Of a stretch of DNA of 14,980 nt, positions 1 through 6,073 are shown in pieces (position 1 is the stretch's first letter; each line of letters opens with the position of its first letter). The stretch covers positions 1 to 14,980 of the forward strand of contig CAYRGG010000082.1 of the NCBI GenBank assembly GCA_964423745.1, in the 5' to 3' direction. Below the pieces are notes generated by a model. That model searched no databases and had not been told where the DNA came from. It saw only the letters and a program-made list of their open reading frames with translations. Both the position numbers and the translations under genes were made by a program. The stretch comes from CAYRGG01 sp964423745 (GTDB lineage Bacteria; Pseudomonadota; Gammaproteobacteria; Competibacterales; Competibacteraceae).

Positions 1-57
1 CTGAAAAGGGGCTCTTTCTTACGTTTCTGTGCTCCACAGTGCAAAAAGGGGTTATAA

Positions 58-257
58 GCCGTTCCTGTAATTAAGATATCAAAGGGTCCAATGGGAGAGC
101 TTTGCTGCTGAAGCTGAGTCCGGATTCACCTAGCATGTTTGGCTTCACTCGAGCCAGAGGGTAGGACACCGACTAGAGCAATTAGGCTTTCGAGTTGCGC
201 AATTCGTTTTGCGGGCGATTGGGGCTTTGCGATACCCACTTCTAGCTTAAAAAGAAC
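58..257 (-). pseudogene. VapC (PIN-domain) toxin fragment, degenerate
   Basis: On the minus strand this stretch aligns with the intact vapC at 945-1337, between intact-copy positions of about 1030 and 1229. Hand alignment of 190 bases gives roughly 83% identity. The reading frame gives matching stretches such as KRIAQLESL and EAKHA. A TGA replaces the codon after HAR, where the intact copy reads HAAQIR, and a TAA codon replaces the catalytic-site Glu codon region's neighbour at the start (LF then AAG). About the first 37 codons, including the first catalytic Asp, are missing, and homology also stops short of the C-terminus near base 58. It cannot encode an active ribonuclease. The abrupt edge at 257, where Phd antitoxin sequence begins, suggests an illegitimate deletion joined two TA modules. 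Confidence 0.8.
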
Positions 258-441
258 ATAGAGCGCTCGCCAAAGCAAGCCGAATTCCTGACGCACCAAG
301 AAGTTCTTCCTGGTCTAAATGCACTAATACTGCATCAGGAGTATCTCGGTTCATCACCACCACTAGGTCCTCGCGTGCTAAGCGCAGAGCACGAGAAGGA
401 TTGTTCTTTAATTCACGGACATTCATACTTTTCATATACAT
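247..441 (-). pseudogene. Truncated Phd/YefM-type antitoxin fused to vapC debris
   Basis: A 64-residue frame opens with MNVRELKNNPSRAL, then DLVVVMNRDTPDAVLV. This is the N-terminal DNA-binding and dimerisation fold of prevent-host-death antitoxins. The match runs to RLALASAL. In the relatives I recall, the chain continues from there into a UPF0175-like helical tail. Here only Cys-Ser-Phe follow before a stop, and those codons already belong to the vapC-derived segment in another frame. The protein therefore lost its C-terminal half, which would be the toxin-binding part. Three in-frame Met codons (441, 435, 426) could start it, none with a clear Shine-Dalgarno. The N-terminal domain might still bind DNA, but no partner toxin is intact beside it. 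Confidence 0.7.
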
Positions 442-540
442 ACGAATGGATAGAAGGGAGAATCTTATTATTGAAGATAAGATAGAATATCGGAATCGAG
501 TAGTTATCGTTTCATTTCTTTATCGGGAGAGAACATACTC

Positions 541-848
541 GGTGTTGGATAAAAAACAGCGCGTAGATGCCGACACGGTGGTCAATGCGGTGGCCAGCCT
601 GATTAAGGTGAGCGGTGAAAGCGTCAGAGCGCGGGTAGCTGGGCGTCAACCGGCGAATCTTCCCCGAAAAGTCGCTCTATATGGCTGTCATGATTATGCT
701 GATAGGCCCCTGAAGGCTATGGCTCGCTATGTTGGCTTGGGGCATACAGGAAGTGTCGTCTGGTGCGGTACAGGCTATCAAAAAGCAAGTGATGGCTAGG
801 GAGTGGAAGGTAGAGATGGAGAGGCTGGAGAAGGTTTTCAAGTTATAA
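541..848 (+). pseudogene. C-terminal remnant of a REP-associated tyrosine transposase (RAYT), frameshifted
   Basis: From about base 550 the frame reads KKQRVDADTVVNAV, then GRQPANLPRKVALYGC and KAMARYVGLGHTGSV. This is the DnaA-like helix-turn-helix tail carried by some Y1 (IS200-like) RAYT transposases. The HUH/Y1 catalytic domain that should precede it is absent; the upstream codons of the open frame (from 401) show no transposase features. Near base 756 the frame breaks. Shifting frame restores the family ending SSGAVQAIKKQVMAREWK and a stop at 846-848, so one base has been lost. With no catalytic His or Tyr and a frameshift it is a dead fragment. It lies head-to-head with the truncated Phd gene, whose start is at 426-441. 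Confidence 0.75.
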
Positions 849-944
849 AATTAGGTTTGATCTCTTATTGCACCCTTTTCAGCTGACTGAAATCCATATT
901 GAGCCTCGTTTTTTATATGTGTTAACCCGTCAACTTCTGTCTCA

Positions 945-1337
945 TTAATACCAATCCTCCAGTTTTAAAGTATTAATTCGACTAAACTCATTTGTATTAT
1001 GAGTCACTAGGAATGCTTGATGTGCTAGAGCGGTTCCTGCGATTAAGATATCAAAGGGTCCGATGGGAGAGCCTTGCTGCTCAAGCTGAGTCCGGATTTG
1101 CGCGGCATGTTTGGCTTCATTCGAGTCAAAGGGTATGACCCCAATCAGACCAACTAAACTTTTAAGTTGCGCAATTCGTTTTGTTGGCGATTGGAACTTT
1201 GCGATACCTACCTCTAGCTCAAAAAGAACGATGGCGGGAATACCGATGTCGCTGGGGGACGTATTGAGCAGGCGATGGCTAACGTGGCCCATGCCTTTAA
1301 AAAAATAGATTAGCGTGTTGGTGTCCAAGACATACAT
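945..1337 (-). CDS. vapC: VapC-family PIN-domain toxin ribonuclease
   Basis: A 130-residue protein of normal VapC length. Type II VapC toxins are Mg-dependent endoribonucleases that cut tRNA or rRNA and are held inactive by the cognate antitoxin. The PIN acidic set is complete: Asp5 (YVLDTN), Glu40 (LFELEVG), Asp96 (GPFDILIAGTA), and the polar cluster at Asn114-Glu117 (VTHNTNEF). The ATG follows the antitoxin's TAA with no gap (TAAATG), so translation is probably coupled and this start is well supported. The C-terminus LEDWY is typical. It is cotranscribed with the antitoxin from the promoter at 1603-1631. A diverged fragment of a paralogue lies at 58-257. I see no damage, so it is probably functional. 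Confidence 0.93.
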   Translation of the reverse strand: MYVLDTNTLIYFFKGMGHVSHRLLNTSPSDIGIPAIVLFELEVGIAKFQSPTKRIAQLKSLVGLIGVIPFDSNEAKHAAQIRTQLEQQGSPIGPFDILIAGTALAHQAFLVTHNTNEFSRINTLKLEDWY

Positions 1338-1571
1338 TTAAAGCGGCTCACGAGGTGTATCGTGTCCCATGGTTGCTCGAATCTCCTGAGCGCTTGGCAT
1401 ATCCTCTTGCCAAGCACCAGCAAGCTTATAAACAAAATCCGGCCATGAGTTAGCCGTTTTTTCCTGAATAAGCTTAGCGATCCATTTACTCTTTGAGATA
1501 CCTAGGCTCTCTGCAGCCGTACGCATTTTAGCTTCGGTATCTGGATCAAGATAGATAGTTACCTGTCCCAT
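1338..1571 (-). CDS. vapB: Ribbon-helix-helix (CopG-like) VapB antitoxin
   Basis: A 77-residue antitoxin beginning MGQVTIYLDPDTEAK. This is the beta-strand and first helix of a ribbon-helix-helix DNA-binding domain, followed by the SLGISKSKWIAKLIQEK second-helix segment. The C-terminal part (roughly residues 45-77, with AGAWQEDMPSAQEIRA) should wrap the VapC active site. An open frame extends back to 1748, but the family starts at MGQ and the predicted transcript begins near 1596, so the longer version is excluded. An alternative ATG at 1583 would add MSIS; a weak GAG lies about 8 bases before the chosen start, which slightly favours 1571. RHH antitoxins normally repress their own operon together with the toxin, and a matching operator-like dyad overlaps the promoter. 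Confidence 0.9.
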   Translation of the reverse strand: MGQVTIYLDPDTEAKMRTAAESLGISKSKWIAKLIQEKTANSWPDFVYKLAGAWQEDMPSAQEIRATMGHDTPREPL

Positions 1572-1583
1572 TGATATACTCAT

Positions 1584-1617
1584 TAAAGCAAATATATGTG
1601 GGAATATATGTGCTTTA
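1584..1617. promoter_or_regulatory. Candidate VapBC operator: dyad plus direct repeats over the -10 region
   Basis: Perfect complementary arms TAAAGCA (1584-1590) and TGCTTTA (1611-1617) enclose two identical 10-bp direct repeats, AATATATGTG, at 1591-1600 and 1603-1612 with 12-bp spacing. The second repeat contains the -10 box and the first covers the predicted start of transcription. RHH antitoxins commonly bind short sites spaced by about one helical turn, so this layout suits autoregulation by VapB/VapBC. Binding itself is inferred. Confidence 0.55.
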
Positions 1618-1631
1618 TTTTGAAGTGTCAA
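1603..1631 (-). promoter_or_regulatory. sigma70 promoter of vapBC
   Basis: Read on the minus strand, a perfect -35 TTGACA (1631-1626) is followed by a 17-bp spacer and a -10 TATATT (1608-1603), which matches the consensus at five of six positions. Transcription would start near 1596, giving a leader of about 25 bases before vapB. Confidence 0.75.
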
Positions 1632-1698
1632 TGCAAGGATAAAATTTTTTGCAAAGGTTAGATCTTGTAATAACTCACATGGCGTGTAGATAAAGTGT

Positions 1699-2126
1699 AT
1701 AAGCGGGTCCCTGAGGATTGAATTTGCCCATACCCTGTACCACGTCACGGCCCGTGGTAACCGCCAGGAAGTCGTCTATCTCGATGAGGCTAATCGCGAA
1801 GCCTGGCTGACGTTGTTGGATAATGTCTGTGAACGACACCAAGCGGTTGAGTTATGTTTGAATATTAGACTTAATCCCCTTCACACGCGAGGTACGGTTT
1901 ATTCAGCGTCGTCCCACGGCTAAACTGCTGGCTGCGATCGCTGCTGAAGCGATGTACACTCAACAGACGATGGCGGAAGCCTATCGGACAAGCCACTACT
2001 CGTTATAAAGAAGTTGTCCGCTTTTTTGCGGTGCATTACTCAACGGTGAACCTTGCTGTGAAGCGATGGGAGAAGAAATACCCACAATTGCTGCGGCTTA
2101 ATACTGCATTGCAAGAATTGATCTGA
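1699..2126 (+). pseudogene. Decayed RAYT transposase: N-terminus and C-terminus with the middle deleted
   Basis: The frame from 1711 reads LRIEFAHTLYHVTARGNRQE and then LDEANREAWLTLLDNVCERH. This is the characteristic N-terminus of a Y1/RAYT transposase, including the HVTARGN strand. Aligned with the family start MARPLRIE, the initiator codon falls at 1699-1701 and is ATA. Homology breaks near 1860. From about 1886 a different frame gives the C-terminal part: VRFIQRRPTAKLLAAIA, then HYSL, a one-base insertion near 2009, then a helix-turn-helix ending with FFAVHYSTVNLAVKRW and a stop at 2124-2126. The central HUH motif (NHYHL type), the catalytic Tyr region and the SYRA region are gone. It diverges from the vapBC promoter and is certainly inactive. 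Confidence 0.82.
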
Positions 2127-2163
2127 ATCCTACCCTTGATGCCAACTATTCTGCTTTTCGTAC

Positions 2164-2192
2164 TTGTTCAGTCGTTGCGAGTTAACTATGCT
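2164..2192 (+). promoter_or_regulatory. Possible promoter of the rpn gene
   Basis: TTGTTC (2164-2169), a 17-bp spacer and TATGCT (2187-2192) form a weak sigma70-like pair. The predicted start of transcription falls at about 2199-2201, on the rpn ATG itself. No Shine-Dalgarno precedes that ATG, so a leaderless transcript is possible. Confidence 0.3.
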
Positions 2193-2200
2193 AATAGCGC

Positions 2201-3187
2201 ATGAGCGACGACTACGATTCACCCTGGAAAGATATTCTAGAGATTTACTTTCAGGAGTTCATGGCATTTTTCTTTCCTGAAGCACACGGGGACATCGACT
2301 GGACGCAGCCGCCTGAAAACCTAGACACCGAACTTCAGCAGATTGTGCGCGATGCCGAGCTAGGGCGGCGCTTGGCCGATAAACTCTTCAAAGTATGGCG
2401 GCGTGACGGTGCCGAGCAGATCGTGTTGGTTCACATTGAAGTGCAGGGTGAGCATGATGCGGCCTTTGCCAAACGGATGTTCGTCTATCACTACCGGCTC
2501 TATGACCGTTATGATAAATCTATTGTCAGTCTGGCGGTGCTGGGGGATGACAGCGCAAGTTGGCGGCCGGACAGCTACAGGTATGGTGTATGGGGCTGCC
2601 AGATAAACCTAGTGTTTCCGGTGGTCAAGCTAGCAGATTATCGGCAGCGCTGGGAGGGGCTGGAAACCAGTGCAAACCCTTTTGCGGTAGTGGTAATGGC
2701 GCACTTACAAACCCGTGCGACGCGCCAGCAGCCTGAGCAACGCCTGGACCGGAAGCTGCAGCTGATCAAAGGGCTTTACGAGCGTGGGTTTGAGCGCCAA
2801 GCCATTTTGAACTTATTTCGATTTATCGACTGGTTGATGGCGCTACCAGCTGAACTGACACAACTGTTTGAGCAACAACTAGCGGAGCACGAGGCGAGTA
2901 TGGGCAAGCCGTACATCACCAGTATCGAACGTCATGGTATCGAAAAAGGTATTCAGCAGGGTATTCAGCAGGGTATTCAGCAGGGTATTCAGCAGGGTAT
3001 TCGGGCACACCGGGCAACCATTCTACATCTTGTGGAAAGGCGGTTTGATGCGAATACCGCCAAGGCTGCGGCGCCGCTGCTGGAGAAAGTCGATGATGCT
3101 GGTCGGTTGACGGAGGTGAGTGATTGGATTTTCGACAGCGCCAACGCTGAGGAACTACTGCAGCGGTTGCGGGAGAAGCTGGATTGA
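2201..3187 (+). CDS. Rpn-family recombination-promoting nuclease (PD-(D/E)XK, putative transposase)
   Basis: The 328-residue product has the usual length of Rpn/COG5464 proteins. Characterised members such as E. coli RpnA are DNA endonucleases that increase RecA-independent recombination; several homologues have phage-defence links. The opening DYDSPWKDILEIYFQEFMAF is the typical N-terminus. The nuclease core lies at about residues 55-105: Asp60, then VLVHIEVQGEHD with Glu80 and Gln82 in the E-x-Q form of the motif, then FAKRMFVYHYRLYDRY. Residues 180-235 are helical. Residues 249-267 are a Gly-Ile-Gln-Gln tandem repeat, and a helical C-terminal tail (ILHLVERRFD) follows. The frame is intact despite decayed neighbours. 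No Shine-Dalgarno is visible, so the start is chosen on homology. It lies between pieces of RAYT transposases. Confidence 0.88.
   Translation: MSDDYDSPWKDILEIYFQEFMAFFFPEAHGDIDWTQPPENLDTELQQIVRDAELGRRLADKLFKVWRRDGAEQIVLVHIEVQGEHDAAFAKRMFVYHYRLYDRYDKSIVSLAVLGDDSASWRPDSYRYGVWGCQINLVFPVVKLADYRQRWEGLETSANPFAVVVMAHLQTRATRQQPEQRLDRKLQLIKGLYERGFERQAILNLFRFIDWLMALPAELTQLFEQQLAEHEASMGKPYITSIERHGIEKGIQQGIQQGIQQGIQQGIRAHRATILHLVERRFDANTAKAAAPLLEKVDDAGRLTEVSDWIFDSANAEELLQRLREKLD
2948..3004 (+). repeat. 12-bp tandem repeat inside rpn
   Basis: Four perfect copies of GGTATTCAGCAG run from 2948 to 2995, and a fifth partial copy (GGTATTCGG) ends at 3004. Each copy encodes Gly-Ile-Gln-Gln. The unit is a multiple of three, so gain or loss of copies keeps the frame and only changes the length of the linker between the nuclease domain and the C-terminal tail. 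Confidence 0.95.
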
Positions 3188-3265
3188 AAGGCGATTACAT
3201 CAACAGCGTCAGAGAATCCCAAAAATCATGGGGATCCAAATCGAGTCTTACCTTAGCGTTTCATA

Positions 3266-3291
3266 TCAATGGGGCAAAACGTTCCCATTGA
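3266..3291. repeat. Inverted repeat / hairpin, REP-like candidate
   Basis: TCAATGGG (3266-3273) and CCCATTGA (3284-3291) are perfect 8-bp complementary arms around a 10-base loop. No T-run follows on either strand, so a rho-independent terminator is unlikely. It lies between RAYT remnants, and RAYT enzymes act on REP hairpins, but only one copy was noticed in the window. Confidence 0.5.
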
Positions 3292-3361
3292 CGGGCTATA
3301 CACAGAATAATCAATCGAGTCTGATTGGACAGCCATGACTTGCCATTGACCCCTTTTCGTG

Positions 3362-3454
3362 CGAGTGAAGCGATTAGAAGAGTGGTCCTGGAATAGTTAC
3401 CGAGCCGTTGCAGGTCTTGACAAAGCGCCGGGAAGGCTGGACATGGATATTGAC
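3362..3454 (+). pseudogene. Internal fragment of a RAYT transposase
   Basis: The frame reads RVKRLEEWSWNSYRAVAGLD, followed by KAPGRLDMD. This corresponds to the conserved RAYT segment after the catalytic helix, usually of the form VKRLEDWPWSSYRATAG followed by a PPEWLD-like stretch. Nothing on either side continues the family. It is the part missing between the two ends of the RAYT at 1699-2126, so it may be a displaced piece of that element or the scrap of another copy. Confidence 0.7.
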
Positions 3455-3527
3455 TGTTGCACTGTGAGAACTGACTCCAAAGATGTGACCCAAATACACA
3501 ATTTCTGTTTATGTTCTTTCAATAAAC

Positions 3528-3556
3528 TTGTTCGAAAAGCTTCAACGGACTATGTT
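3528..3556 (+). promoter_or_regulatory. Possible promoter for polysaccharide gene run A
   Basis: TTGTTC (3528-3533), a 17-bp spacer and TATGTT (3551-3556) give a weak sigma70-like pair in AT-rich DNA, which would leave a leader of about 130 bases before the methyltransferase gene. Several other AT-rich -10-like words nearby make the choice uncertain. I found no JUMPstart/ops element. Confidence 0.28.
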
Positions 3557-3694
3557 ATTTTATATGCGTTGATAATCACAATAGTCTTACAACCACCAAA
3601 TGGGTGAGCTTGATTTTGTAACTGGCGAGGATTTGCTAGGCTGCGTGCAGAATGATTAATTAACTCGCCGCTTTAAAATAGGACTTTTAATCTT

Positions 3695-4450
3695 ATGCGC
3701 TCCGAAGACTATAAGCGGTTTCAGGATCTTTCATTTGGCGATTTCAAAAACCTAGCCCAGGACTCGAATTTATCGAAGTACGAAAAGATAGGTTTTCCCG
3801 ATGACTACCGCCAAGGTAAAGAAGAGCTAATTTTTCAGGACATTCTAGTTAAACTCTCCCGTCTTCAAGATAGTGGAAAGGTAGTTCTTGACATTGGTCC
3901 AGGTTGTAGCGATTTGCCTGTTTTGCTTTTGAACTGGTGCGAGCAGTACAACCATCATCTGATTTGGGTGGATTCCGCTGAGATGCTAGCACAGCTTCCA
4001 GATAAACCCTGCATCGAAAAAATCGCAGCTTACTACCCAGACTGTACCGATCTATTTGAGGCTTACGTTGGCAAGGTAGATATCGTTATTGCTTATAGCC
4101 TATTGCACTATATATTTCAGGAAGGCAATGTTTGGCAGTTTCTCGACGCTTCCCTATCCCTGCTCAACGCAGGTGGTCAAATGCTGATTGGCGACATTCC
4201 TAATAACTCAAAACGTAAACGTTTTTTCGCCAGCGCAGCCGGGATCGAATTTCATCGGGCTTTTATGAAAACTACGGATTCCCCGGAAGTCTGCTTCAAT
4301 ACTTTGGAATCCGGCAAAATCGATGATGCGGTGGTGCTTGGGTTGGTTAACAGAGCCCGCAATCAAGGCTTCGACGCTTACCTTTTACCTCAAGCTAAAT
4401 CTTTACCGATGGCTAACCGACGAGAAGATATTTTAGTCTGTCGTCCCTAA
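3695..4450 (+). CDS. Class I SAM-dependent methyltransferase
   Basis: This 251-residue soluble protein has a Rossmann-fold methyltransferase core. Motif I is VVLDIGPG (residues 63-70). The acidic residue expected to bind the SAM ribose is Asp93 (IWVDSAEML). Post-motif II is DIVIAYSLLHYI (129-140), and motif III lies around LLNAGGQMLIGDI (157-168). The first 55 residues are polar and may cap the active site. No signal peptide or membrane segment is present. A small AGGA lies 11 bases before the ATG. It is the first gene of a run whose next gene starts 19 bases downstream, all devoted to sugar tailoring, so a sugar O- or N-methyltransferase role is likely. The acceptor cannot be read from the sequence. 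Confidence 0.85.
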   Translation: MRSEDYKRFQDLSFGDFKNLAQDSNLSKYEKIGFPDDYRQGKEELIFQDILVKLSRLQDSGKVVLDIGPGCSDLPVLLLNWCEQYNHHLIWVDSAEMLAQLPDKPCIEKIAAYYPDCTDLFEAYVGKVDIVIAYSLLHYIFQEGNVWQFLDASLSLLNAGGQMLIGDIPNNSKRKRFFASAAGIEFHRAFMKTTDSPEVCFNTLESGKIDDAVVLGLVNRARNQGFDAYLLPQAKSLPMANRREDILVCRP

Positions 4451-4469
4451 ATGGAACAGGAGGCGCAAC

Positions 4470-5147
4470 ATGGCCAACTCCAAGCAATTAATTATTGTCG
4501 GCGATAGCGCCTTTGCAGAGGTGGCTTACGAATATTTTACCCATGACTCGGACTACCAAGTTGTAGCTTTTAGCGTTGAACGGGCTTATCGTAATCGAGA
4601 GACTTTATTTGGACTAGACGTGGTGCCTTTGGAAGAGCTAGATGCACACTATAGCCCAACGGATCATGATGTATTTGTTGCCATCGTTTACACTCAGCTC
4701 AACCGTCTGCGGGTCCGTTTGTGCCAGTCGGTGAAGACCAAAGGCTATAAGCTAGCCCGTTATGTCAGTAGCAAAGCGTTTGTCTGGCATAACGTTACGC
4801 TAGGTGAGAACTGCTTCGTTTTTGAGGATAATACCGTCCAACCGTTTGTGAAAATCGGCGACAACGTCGTGCTTTGGAGCGGTAACCATATTGGCCACCA
4901 CTCGGTCATCCGGGATAACGTGTTTATTTCCTCCCATGTCGTCATTTCAGGATTTGTTGACGTGGGCGAAAATGGTTTTTTAGGTGTTAATGCAGCTATC
5001 GGGAACAACCTAAAGATTGCCAAGGACAATTGGATTGGCCCTGGGGTGACAATTACCAAGGATACTGAACCAGGAAACATGTTTGTGCGTGAAAAAACTA
5101 TACCAGCTCGGATTTCGGCGTTGCGTTTTTTCAAAGTTAAGGAGTAG
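4470..5147 (+). CDS. NeuD/PglD-type sugar O- or N-acyltransferase (left-handed beta-helix)
   Basis: A 225-residue two-domain protein. Residues 5-75 form a Rossmann-like sugar-nucleotide-binding half (LIIVGDSAFAEVAYEYF), and residues 100-205 form a left-handed beta-helix of hexapeptide repeats (VTLGENC, VKIGDNV, LKIAKDN). His143 in NHIGHHSVI aligns with the catalytic base of PglD (His125), and His156 (ISSHVVI) matches a second conserved His. Such enzymes move acetyl, or sometimes another acyl group, from CoA to an amino- or hydroxy-sugar. With a 3-aminosugar pathway encoded downstream, N-acylation of dTDP-Fuc3N or dTDP-Qui3N is an attractive guess. A perfect AGGAGG lies 6 bases before the ATG. 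The next gene starts 2 bases after its stop. Confidence 0.85.
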   Translation: MANSKQLIIVGDSAFAEVAYEYFTHDSDYQVVAFSVERAYRNRETLFGLDVVPLEELDAHYSPTDHDVFVAIVYTQLNRLRVRLCQSVKTKGYKLARYVSSKAFVWHNVTLGENCFVFEDNTVQPFVKIGDNVVLWSGNHIGHHSVIRDNVFISSHVVISGFVDVGENGFLGVNAAIGNNLKIAKDNWIGPGVTITKDTEPGNMFVREKTIPARISALRFFKVKE

Positions 5148-5149
5148 CG

Positions 5150-6073
5150 ATGCACTGGCGCAAACTGGGCATTGTTTATAAGCCGGATGGTAACAGCGAC
5201 TGGGCTCGTTCGCACGCCATGACGCCTACACCAACGATGCTCAGTAAAAATCGAATCAGAGTTTACATTAGTATGCGAGACGCTAGCAATGTCGGTCGAG
5301 CCGGTTATGTGGATGTCGCCGCCGGTGATCCGCTGACGATCCTCAACGTCTCCAAACGACCTGTGCTTGACATTGGCTTGCCTGGCACTTTTGACGACAA
5401 TGGAGTACTCCCCACCTGTATTGTCGATCTGCCTGATGGCCGCAAATACATGTACTACGTGGGGTTCGAACTCAGTCTTAAGATCCGCTATCGGCTATTT
5501 ACTGGTCTGGCTGTGAGCTATGATACTGGTTTAGGCTTTGAACGCAGACAAAAAACTCCAATTCTCGATCGTAGCGACCAGGAACTTTACTTCCGAGGCG
5601 GCCCCTTCGTTCGTTGGGAAGAGCCTTTATTTAAACTTTGGTACGTGGCAGGCAGTAGCTGGACTAAAATTGGAGGTAAGCAACTGCCGGTTTATGTTTT
5701 AAAGTATGCAGAGTCTGATGATGGCATTCATTGGCCTGCAGTCGGCAAGACTGTGCTTGCACTAAGCGATCCAGACGAGCATGGTTTCGGCAGACCTTAT
5801 ATCATTAAAGAAGAGGGAGTTTATCGACTCTTTTTTTCAGTTCGTAGACGCTCGCTAGCAGCATATCGGCTGGGTTACGCGGAATCGGAAGATGGCATCC
5901 ATTGGCAACGTAAGGATACCGAACTCGGACTCGACGTGTCGCCTAGCGGCTGGGATTCCGAAGCGATAATGTACGCTGCTGTGATCAAAGCCGCAGGGAA
6001 CACCTATTTGTTTTATAACGGCAATAATTTTGGCGAAACGGGTTTTGGCGTCGCGGTGCTGGAACAAACCTAG
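5150..6073 (+). CDS. Five-bladed beta-propeller, GH43/GH32/GH130-like, cytoplasmic
   Basis: The 307-residue protein has five sequence blades, each opening with a polar or Gly-Pro element and ending in an aromatic strand: about residues 19-41, 81-105, 147-167, 212-230 and 267-291. Inner repeats ESDDGIHW (188-195) and ESEDGIHW (245-252) are the strand-turn motifs of glycoside hydrolase-like propellers. Acidic residues suited to a central pocket sit at Asp82-Asp83, Glu157-Glu158 and Asp269/Glu271. It has no signal peptide, so it acts inside the cell, unlike most GH43 or GH32 enzymes. AAGGAG lies 5 bases before the ATG, and its TAG overlaps the next gene's GTG by one base. Homologues, as I recall, occur in O-antigen clusters without a known function. 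It may bind or process a sugar intermediate. Confidence 0.7.
   Translation: MHWRKLGIVYKPDGNSDWARSHAMTPTPTMLSKNRIRVYISMRDASNVGRAGYVDVAAGDPLTILNVSKRPVLDIGLPGTFDDNGVLPTCIVDLPDGRKYMYYVGFELSLKIRYRLFTGLAVSYDTGLGFERRQKTPILDRSDQELYFRGGPFVRWEEPLFKLWYVAGSSWTKIGGKQLPVYVLKYAESDDGIHWPAVGKTVLALSDPDEHGFGRPYIIKEEGVYRLFFSVRRRSLAAYRLGYAESEDGIHWQRKDTELGLDVSPSGWDSEAIMYAAVIKAAGNTYLFYNGNNFGETGFGVAVLEQT

Larger units (their letters stand above)
3188..3694. other. Gene-poor stretch between rpn and the polysaccharide genes
   Basis: This stretch has no credible intact gene. It holds an 8-bp inverted repeat (3266-3291), a 10-bp direct repeat AATCGAGTCT (3239-3248 and 3313-3322), a RAYT scrap (3362-3454), and then AT-rich DNA with a possible promoter before the methyltransferase gene. 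Short frames at 3120-3338 and 3359-3607 have no protein-like character apart from the RAYT segment. Confidence 0.6.

Noticed and set aside
401..540. N-terminal part of the long plus-strand frame 401-799 as a real protein start
   Set aside because: These codons show no transposase similarity and overlap the Phd gene start on the other strand; only the part from about 550 is recognisable.
877..892. TTTCAG-CTGA-CTGAAA hairpin after vapC as a terminator
   Set aside because: The stem is 6 bp of mixed composition and no T-run follows in the direction of vapBC transcription.
1572..1748. Long N-terminal extension of VapB
   Set aside because: The predicted promoter and start of transcription lie inside it, and the RHH family begins at MGQVTIYL.
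2948..3004. Tandem repeat as a CRISPR-like array
   Set aside because: The 12-bp units are contiguous without spacers and lie in frame within the rpn coding sequence.
3624..3669. GGCGAG and CTCGCC inverted repeat upstream of the methyltransferase gene
   Set aside because: The arms are only 6 bp with 34 bases between them; this is expected by chance and no terminator or operator feature accompanies it.
3455..3694. JUMPstart/ops antitermination element upstream of the polysaccharide genes
   Set aside because: No GGCGGTAG-type core was found here; the GGCGGTAA near 7853 is inside a coding sequence.
4760..5215. 151-codon minus-strand frame opposite the acyltransferase gene
   Set aside because: It is fully opposite a well-supported gene with clear motifs and has no family features or ribosome site of its own.
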